DNA from: an uncultured Ruminococcus sp.
Lineage (GTDB): Bacteria > Bacillota > Clostridia > Oscillospirales > Ruminococcaceae
Direction of reading: 5' to 3'
DNA: 5,176 nt
Assembly (NCBI GenBank): GCA_946544695.1
Contig: CAMNMO010000226.1
Coordinates: forward strand, 1-5,176
Shown in pieces: positions 1-5,176 of this stretch. The notes under the pieces are model-generated. The model did no database searches. It was not told the DNA's origin and worked only from the letters and a program-made list of their open reading frames with translations. Position 1 is the first letter of the stretch; every line of letters starts with the position of its first letter. The position numbers were made by a program, and so were the translations under genes.

Positions 1-3000
1 CCAGACCTTTAAGCACTGCGGGCTGAGAAACCGTTCTGTCGTAAGCCGTGCCGTTCTCGTAATACTTTCTTCCGCAGCAGCTTATGCCCAGTATATAAGT
101 CTCGCTGTCCTCGGGGTCAGCCACAGCAGCGTCCACCTTATAATCAGAACAGCCCACGCTGCACCTGACGGTATAGCCACGCTTTTCAAGTTCGTCAGCA
201 ACTATGCGCTCAAAGCCTGTGCCTGCCGAACTGCTACCCGCCCTGACAGGCAGTGCCGACCTGCCCTTTGCGGCAAATTCAAGGAAGCCCTTCAGCCCGT
301 CAACGCCCTCTGAACGTGTGCGGCTAAGGTCTATCATCTCGGGGGTGATGACCGAGTAGACCACCATTTTCTCCCTTGCTCGAGATATGGCAACGTTCAG
401 CCTGCGCCAGCCGCCGTCACGGTTCAGCGGACCGAAATTCATGCTGACTTTGCCTTCCTTGTCAGGACCGTATCCGATGGAGAAGAATATCACATCACGC
501 TCATCGCCCTGCACGTTTTCAAGATTCTTGATGAGTATGGGCTCATACATCTCGTTCGCCCAGACCTCAAGCTGCGGGTCTGCACGAAATGCATCGTTCA
601 GCACATCGTCCACCAGATTCTGCTGCGGCAGACTGAATGTTACCACGCCGATGGAATGCTTTCTCAGCTGCGGGTCTTTCAGGCGGCGGCATATCTCCTC
701 CACCACCGCTTCGGCTTCGGCACGGTTGGTCTTGCTGCTGCCCTTGTCATAAAAGCCCTCGACATGCACCCAGCTGACCTCGCTTATCTCGTCATCGGGC
801 GAGGGGAAGGTATACAGCTTGTTTTCGTAGTATTTTGAATTTGAATAAGCTATCAGGCTCTCATGGCGTGAACGGTAGTGCCACAGCAGATGTTTCTGCG
901 GCATGGAAAGTGCCAGGCAGTCATCAAGCACGCTTTCAAGGTCCTCCTTGTCATAGTTCTCCTCATCGACCTGATTGGTCGAGAAGAAGCTTGTTGGGGG
1001 CATCTGCTTGGGGTCGCCCACAACGATGACGTTCTCGCCCCTTGCTATGGCGCCGACAGCCTCGCAGGTAGGCAGCTGTGAAGCCTCATCGAATATTACC
1101 AGGTCGAACTTTGGATAAGTCGGGTCTATGTACTGCGCCACCGATATGGGCGACATTAGCATCACAGGGCAGAGTCTCCTGAGCAGGTTCGGTATGCTGT
1201 CAAACAGCTTGCGTATGCTCATCATTCTGCCGCCGCTCTTGATCGCACGCTGCAAAATGCCCAGTTCACTGCTTTTTGCACCCTCGCCTGCTGCGGGCAC
1301 CTTTGCTGACAGTTCGGCTGCCAGCTCCTGTATGGTCAGCTTTTTGAATGTCTCATGCGCATCGTTCAGGCGGCGCACAGTGTCCTCGAAAAGCGTTCCT
1401 GTGAAGCCCGAAAGCGTCTTGCTGCCCTTCATGGCTGCATTGACCTCTGCCTTGCTGACAGCGCAGTCAAAGGCGGCTGCCAGTGAATTACAGTCCACTT
1501 TTCCGCCCAGTAATGCTTCGGGTACATTGCCTGCGCCTGAATCTTCCAGCTTTTTGCAGAAGCCCATCAGCACTGTCCAATCTTTAAGGCGTGGCATTTC
1601 CGCCGACAGTGCAGCAGTGCGCTCACGGATATCTGCGATGCCGCCCGCAGTCAGCCTTTCGGTATCGATGCTGAAACTGCCCGCAAGCTCTTTGAGCGTT
1701 TTGTTCAGCTCGTCATTCCTGTATACGGGAAGTGTGCCCTCACCAAGCTTGGCACCCAACGCCGAACGCTGCGCAGCATCAAGGGGTGAAGCTGCCAGCT
1801 TTTCACGCACGGCCAGCGACTTTTCAAGTGAAGCTTTCAGCACATCGGGCGGAGTGCTGTCACCCTGCCAAAGTGCCCCGAAAACTTCCTGTGCAGCAGC
1901 CTGTCCGTTTTCGACCTCAGTCTTTGAAGCTGCTGCGCTGATAAGCTTTGTGTAATAGTCCGCTATATTCTCTTTGGTGACAGTGCCTGCGCTTTTCGCA
2001 TGCGCCGCAAGTTCGTTGACCAGTTTTTTACTGCCGAAATACTTGGGTATGAACCACTTTGACTGCATGGTCTTCCATTCGCTCTGCGCCTTTGCCGCAT
2101 CATAGCTGAACACTGAGTTCTCAAAGCTGTCTGCAAGTTCTTTCCTGCCGGCCTGAAGTCTGTCCAGTGCATCGACTGTCTTTTCGGCAGGCTCTCTGAG
2201 CATTTCCCATTTATTGCCGCCTACGACCGCAGGCAGTATATGACCTTCGCCGCCCGCAGCTGCCCCGCAGATATCAGCAAGGAATGCCAGCTGAGCGTAA
2301 TCCTGCTTACCGCCGCCCGCCAGCGCCGAAAGCTCGCCCTCGCTCTGTTCAAGCTTGTCAAGGGCAGATGCAAGTTCGTCGAGCTTTGCTCTCAGCTCAT
2401 CACCCGTTGTCAGACCGCACTCGGTCAGTCGGCATACATTCAAAGCTGTGCTGCCCACATCACCGAACTGTCTGCCAAGATTTGCAAGGCTGCCAACCAG
2501 TTCCTTCCACTGACTGTAAGTGTCAGCCTTCATGCTGTTCACCTGCGCATCGGTGAAAGTCAGTCTGCCGTCAAAGGCACGGGTCTGTTCGTAATGCACG
2601 GCTGCGTCATACATAGATATGCCGTAATTGCGTATCCTGTGTATCTCCTCCATCGTGCCGTTAAGTTCGGCACGCAGGGCTTTCAGCTTTTCTGCCTGCG
2701 CCTGATATTCGGCAGGCTTTTTTATTCTGCCGACATTCAGCGTTTCGTTCAGCTGATCGAGCACAGCACGTTTCTGTGCTTTGTTGGAATGCAGTTCGAT
2801 GCAGAATGGTCCCAGACCTATCTTGTCAAGGCGCTTTTCCACCACCGACAGCGCAGCCATCTTTTCTGCCACGAAAAGCACCGACCTGCCGTGATAAAGC
2901 GCATTTGCTATCATGTTCGTTATCGTCTGCGACTTGCCTGTACCAGGAGGTCCGTGCAGCACAAAGCTTTGTCCCTCGCCTGATGCCACAACTGCCGCAA

Positions 3001-5014
3001 GCTGTGATGAGTCAGCCGCCACAGGCACAGCAAGGTCACTGGGGGTGATGTTGTCAAGCTCGACTGGCGGCACTGTTATGTCGCTGCCCTCCCACTCGGT
3101 CTTGCCCGAGATAAGGCTTGCCACCACTTTGTTCTGCGCAAGTTCATCGGCACGGTTGCGTATATCGTTCCACATTATGAACCTGTTGAAGCTGAACTGT
3201 CCGATGAATGCATATTCTTCTATATCCCACCTGCTGCGTGCCATTATGCCCTTGCGGATAATGCTGAATATCAACTGTACGTCCACACCGCTCTCGTCCT
3301 CGGGCACGGGGTCAAGTCCGCCTATATCTATCCCGAAGAACTGCCTGAGCATTTCCAGCAGCGTGATATTCACCTGTGTATCCTCATCACGCACACGTAT
3401 CGAAAAGCTCTTGTCCTGCACCTTGCGGATAATGTCCACAGGCACCAGTATCAGCGGGGCATAGCGTGGCTTCTCGCTGCGGTCGGTCTCATACCATTTT
3501 AAAAAGCCCAGCGCCAGATATATGGTGTTGACGCCGTTTTCCTCCATGCTGACCTTTGCAAGCCTGTGCAGCTTCTTCATGGTCTTTTCAAGTTCGCTCT
3601 CGCTCATGAAGGTGCGCAGCCGCTTTGACTTGAATTCCTTTGCGGCTATATCTGCTATCAGTTCACGGTGATTCTCGGTCTCATATATCTTACTGTCAGA
3701 TACTTCCAGCGTCATATCATTTGGCATGGGCATTATCCTGAAAGTTTCATCGGCAGCTATCTCGTCTTCAAGAGAAGCAAGACTTTCCACCATAAGCTGC
3801 ACATTTGCTGCTGTCGGGCGGAAATTCAGCAGGCTGTTACGCAGGCTGAGGTCAAGCAGCTTACGTTCCCAGACCATCTGCTTGGTCACCTCTCTCGGCT
3901 GACCGTTTATCTCGATATCGCCAACGGCTATCTCCCCTGGGGCGGAAGTTATGTCTTTTTTGTCACGCTCGCCGTAATCCACCGCTGTGAACACGCCGTT
4001 CTCGCTGACCCTTGCGGGTATGGGGCGTATGCCGCCTGTGCGGGTGCGCTCCACATCTATCGCAAAGCAGAAATCCTCCGCCTTTGCCAGCTTGTCGGCA
4101 GCATGGCTTTCTGCGTCATCAAAATCCACGCTCCTGCCTGCGGTGAGGTCGGTGCACTCGATAATGCTTATCTCGTCGATACCGCCTGCCATGCGCTTTG
4201 TGAGCGCAGTGCGGTCATATTGCAGGCTGTCGGAGAATGTCTCCTCCTCAAGCCAGGCACCTGCCATCGCATGTGTGGAAGTCACTGCCAGTATGCTGTT
4301 CAGCCCTATGGCTTCAAGGCATGAACAGTACAGCACCGCAAGGTCGATACAGGTGCCGCACTTGCCCTCAAGCACTGCATCAGGCAGACGTATGCGCTGT
4401 GCGTCCTCAAAGCTTGCAGGCGGCACTGTATATGCGATATTCTCCTGCTGGAGCGCTGCATACACCGCACCCATCTGCTGCTTGACCACATTCGGGTTCC
4501 TGGTCTGATAACCCGTGAATGCGGGATCTCCGCACCATTCCTGCAAAAACAGGCTCGCCTTTGATATTACCCCCCTGACCGCAGGATGGTTGGGCGTTAT
4601 GAACGCAGCAGCAGTCTCGGGCATGAAGTTTACGCCTGTCCACTGGTCGTAGGCAAGCAGTTCTATATCTCTCATTTCCCTGCCGATGACATTATCGCCT
4701 TCGGGGGTATGCTGCACAGCTTCTACCCTGACATAGCCTGCTATCTTCTCGGTCAGCCCGAACAGGAAGTCGGGCTTCAGCTTTATGTCAACGGGCGAGA
4801 ACTCAGCAGGCACGTCGGGCTGAAGGTCTATCGCAGGTGACTCATATTCCTCCGCAAACTCGGGGTCGAAGGCAATGCGCAGAAATACGTTTTTCATGAT
4901 GCTGTCCGAAATATTGGTCACAACGACACTTCTGAACACGGGCACATAATTCTGCTGCATGGCAAAATTGATCTTAGCGGTCATGGCGCCGCCGAACTTG
5001 ACTAGGTTTTCCAT
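1..5014 (-). CDS. DUF4011-family SF1 helicase with transglutaminase-like and Vsr-like nuclease domains (partial, C-terminus off the window)
   Basis: An uninterrupted frame of 1671 codons starts at ATG 5014, chosen because AGGAG lies 6 bases upstream, and runs past base 1 without a stop. Residues 1-130 look beta-rich. Residues 135-295 form a transglutaminase/peptidase-like domain: FITPNHPAV at 138, GYQTRNP at 168, PPASFED at 198, then C222, H248 and E286 as the likely triad. Residues 382-560 are DUF4011 (WERKLLDLSLRN, then NTIYLALGFLKWYE at 496). The helicase core shows Q671, Walker A GPPGTGKS 688-695, motif Ia near 712-722, Walker B DEAS from 1309, motif III GDPKQMPP from 1333, HYRSR from 1379, VQGDERD near 1501 and NVAISRAR 1540-1547. 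A helical insert fills about 760-1280. A PD-(D/E)XK-like domain begins near 1597 (E1602, D1628, then ISCCG 1644-1648). The fold suggests an ATP-driven nucleic-acid translocase with nuclease and peptidase-like modules, probably cytoplasmic (no signal peptide or membrane segment seen). The substrate is unknown. A phage-defence role is plausible by family but unproven. No neighbouring gene is visible. Confidence 0.93.
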   Translation of the reverse strand, partial: MENLVKFGGAMTAKINFAMQQNYVPVFRSVVVTNISDSIMKNVFLRIAFDPEFAEEYESPAIDLQPDVPAEFSPVDIKLKPDFLFGLTEKIAGYVRVEAVQHTPEGDNVIGREMRDIELLAYDQWTGVNFMPETAAAFITPNHPAVRGVISKASLFLQEWCGDPAFTGYQTRNPNVVKQQMGAVYAALQQENIAYTVPPASFEDAQRIRLPDAVLEGKCGTCIDLAVLYCSCLEAIGLNSILAVTSTHAMAGAWLEEETFSDSLQYDRTALTKRMAGGIDEISIIECTDLTAGRSVDFDDAESHAADKLAKAEDFCFAIDVERTRTGGIRPIPARVSENGVFTAVDYGERDKKDITSAPGEIAVGDIEINGQPREVTKQMVWERKLLDLSLRNSLLNFRPTAANVQLMVESLASLEDEIAADETFRIMPMPNDMTLEVSDSKIYETENHRELIADIAAKEFKSKRLRTFMSESELEKTMKKLHRLAKVSMEENGVNTIYLALGFLKWYETDRSEKPRYAPLILVPVDIIRKVQDKSFSIRVRDEDTQVNITLLEMLRQFFGIDIGGLDPVPEDESGVDVQLIFSIIRKGIMARSRWDIEEYAFIGQFSFNRFIMWNDIRNRADELAQNKVVASLISGKTEWEGSDITVPPVELDNITPSDLAVPVAADSSQLAAVVASGEGQSFVLHGPPGTGKSQTITNMIANALYHGRSVLFVAEKMAALSVVEKRLDKIGLGPFCIELHSNKAQKRAVLDQLNETLNVGRIKKPAEYQAQAEKLKALRAELNGTMEEIHRIRNYGISMYDAAVHYEQTRAFDGRLTFTDAQVNSMKADTYSQWKELVGSLANLGRQFGDVGSTALNVCRLTECGLTTGDELRAKLDELASALDKLEQSEGELSALAGGGKQDYAQLAFLADICGAAAGGEGHILPAVVGGNKWEMLREPAEKTVDALDRLQAGRKELADSFENSVFSYDAAKAQSEWKTMQSKWFIPKYFGSKKLVNELAAHAKSAGTVTKENIADYYTKLISAAASKTEVENGQAAAQEVFGALWQGDSTPPDVLKASLEKSLAVREKLAASPLDAAQRSALGAKLGEGTLPVYRNDELNKTLKELAGSFSIDTERLTAGGIADIRERTAALSAEMPRLKDWTVLMGFCKKLEDSGAGNVPEALLGGKVDCNSLAAAFDCAVSKAEVNAAMKGSKTLSGFTGTLFEDTVRRLNDAHETFKKLTIQELAAELSAKVPAAGEGAKSSELGILQRAIKSGGRMMSIRKLFDSIPNLLRRLCPVMLMSPISVAQYIDPTYPKFDLVIFDEASQLPTCEAVGAIARGENVIVVGDPKQMPPTSFFSTNQVDEENYDKEDLESVLDDCLALSMPQKHLLWHYRSRHESLIAYSNSKYYENKLYTFPSPDDEISEVSWVHVEGFYDKGSSKTNRAEAEAVVEEICRRLKDPQLRKHSIGVVTFSLPQQNLVDDVLNDAFRADPQLEVWANEMYEPILIKNLENVQGDERDVIFFSIGYGPDKEGKVSMNFGPLNRDGGWRRLNVAISRAREKMVVYSVITPEMIDLSRTRSEGVDGLKGFLEFAAKGRSALPVRAGSSSAGTGFERIVADELEKRGYTVRCSVGCSDYKVDAAVADPEDSETYILGISCCGRKYYENGTAYDRTVSQPAVLKGL

Positions 5015-5020
5015 AATACA

Positions 5021-5028
5021 CTCCTCTC
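5021..5028 (-). promoter_or_regulatory. Ribosome binding site of the helicase gene
   Basis: The minus strand reads GAGAGGAG, whose AGGAG core (5021-5025) is complementary to the 16S rRNA tail. Six bases separate it from ATG at 5014. This site decides the start over the next in-frame ATG at codon 11 (4984), which has no comparable purine-rich site in front of it. Confidence 0.9.
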
Positions 5029-5047
5029 GGGTGAAACGTAATGATCG

Positions 5048-5063
5048 GGCGCAAAACAGCGCC
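5048..5063 (-). other. Small GC hairpin in the 5' leader
   Basis: The leader contains GGCGC, a six-base loop TGTTTT, then GCGCC, giving a perfect 5-bp stem. It lies between the predicted transcription start and the ribosome binding site, about 20 bases upstream of the latter. No U-run follows, so it is not an intrinsic terminator. It could stabilise the 5' end of the mRNA or be incidental, since a 5-bp stem can occur by chance. Confidence 0.4.
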
Positions 5064-5077
5064 TGCACTTAGCTAAT

Positions 5078-5106
5078 ATTATACCACCACGGACGTTTTG
5101 TGTCAA
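5078..5106 (-). promoter_or_regulatory. Consensus sigma-A promoter with extended -10
   Basis: On the minus strand the -35 hexamer is TTGACA (5101-5106) and the -10 is TATAAT (5078-5083), separated by exactly 17 bases (5084-5100). The bases just before the -10 are TGG, matching the TGn extended -10. Transcription would start near 5071, giving a leader of about 57 bases before the helicase ATG. Both hexamers match consensus at all six positions. This predicts strong housekeeping-sigma transcription unless a repressor acts on it. The start point is inferred from spacing, not measured. Confidence 0.93.
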
Positions 5107-5130
5107 TCATCGTGTAAAAAACACCACGGA
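5085..5130. repeat. 9-bp direct repeat flanking the -35 (candidate operator)
   Basis: The plus strand carries CACCACGGA at 5085-5093 and again at 5122-5130, 37 bases apart. The first copy lies in the promoter spacer between -10 and -35. The second lies about 16 bases upstream of the -35. A protein bound to the inner copy would block RNA polymerase, and 37 bases is roughly 3.5 helical turns. The repeat is exact over 9 bases and does not extend clearly further. Regulatory use is inference. Confidence 0.4.
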
Positions 5131-5176
5131 AATCAATTTTTGCATAATACAAAGGTTTGAACATGCATTACGGCTG
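5107..5176. other. AT-rich intergenic stretch at the right edge, no supported gene
   Basis: These 70 bases upstream of the promoter contain A/T runs (AAAAAA near 5116, TTTTT near 5137) and the outer copy of the direct repeat. A short GTGT (5112-5115) / ACAC (5121-5124) inverted pair is also present. There is no terminator hairpin for an upstream gene and no complete reading frame. A neighbouring gene may begin or end just beyond the edge. Confidence 0.6.

Noticed and set aside
1128..1955. 275-codon open frame on the plus strand
   Set aside because: It lies wholly antisense to the helicase gene, its product is a low-complexity Ser/Ala/Leu-rich chain with no recognisable motif, and no ribosome binding site precedes it. 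It results from the codon bias of the opposite strand.
2240..2983. 247-codon open frame on the plus strand
   Set aside because: It is antisense to the helical insert and Walker A region, and the Cys/His/Arg-rich product resembles no family. The opposite strand carries clear helicase motifs.
3668..4324. 218-codon plus-strand frame, with overlapping frames at 3987-4508 and 2913-3464
   Set aside because: All are antisense to the DUF4011 and transglutaminase-like domains. The minus-strand frame explains this sequence fully.
4306..4643. Short minus-strand frames at 4306-4491 and 4407-4643, and at 1963-2172
   Set aside because: They are out of frame within the helicase gene on the same strand and encode nothing recognisable.
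5048..5063. Intrinsic terminator or attenuator in the leader
   Set aside because: The stem is only 5 bp and is not followed by a U-run, and no alternative antiterminator pairing is visible.
5151..5176. Possible start of a divergent plus-strand gene (AAAGG, 7 bases, ATG at 5163)
   Set aside because: Only 14 bases of coding sequence would be visible, the putative -10 (CATAAT, 5143-5148) has no good -35, and the leader would be only a few bases long. It cannot be supported without sequence beyond the edge.
1..5176. CRISPR array, tRNA, rRNA or insertion sequence
   Set aside because: No regularly spaced repeats, cloverleaf-like sequence, rRNA signature or terminal inverted repeats were seen. Coding sequence fills all but 162 bases.

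Overview
The window is almost entirely one very large gene on the minus strand. It starts at an ATG at 5014, stays open for 1671 codons, and runs off the left edge without a stop. The product is a DUF4011-family superfamily 1 (UPF1-like) helicase. Visible, in order, are an N-terminal beta-rich region, a transglutaminase/cysteine-peptidase-like domain, a DUF4011 domain, the two helicase lobes split by a helical insert of about 520 residues, and the start of a C-terminal PD-(D/E)XK/Vsr-like nuclease domain (REase_MTES_1575 type). Long open frames on the plus strand over this gene are antisense shadows.

The right-hand 162 bases (5015-5176) are the upstream region of this gene. They hold an essentially perfect sigma-A promoter: TTGACA, a 17-base spacer with an extended TG, and TATAAT. 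They also hold a leader of about 57 bases with a small GC-rich hairpin, and a clear AGGAG ribosome binding site 6 bases before the ATG. A 9-base direct repeat has one copy inside the promoter spacer and one upstream of the -35, which makes it a candidate operator. No other gene can be supported.

The organism is probably a Gram-positive anaerobe of the Oscillospiraceae/Ruminococcus kind. The grounds are a strong consensus promoter and AGGAG site, roughly balanced base composition, frequent ATA for isoleucine and mixed AGG/CGC for arginine, and protein similarity recalled from that group. This is inference, not a proven assignment.

Proteins of this architecture occur scattered in accessory regions, and at least one related helicase-nuclease group (called hhe, from memory) has been tested as anti-phage defence. 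The gene looks intact and well expressed over what is visible. The most notable points are the Cys/His/Glu transglutaminase-like site joined to a helicase, and a nuclease motif that departs from the family consensus (ISCCG instead of a CDG-type motif). The window holds one gene, so a multi-gene system cannot be judged from it.
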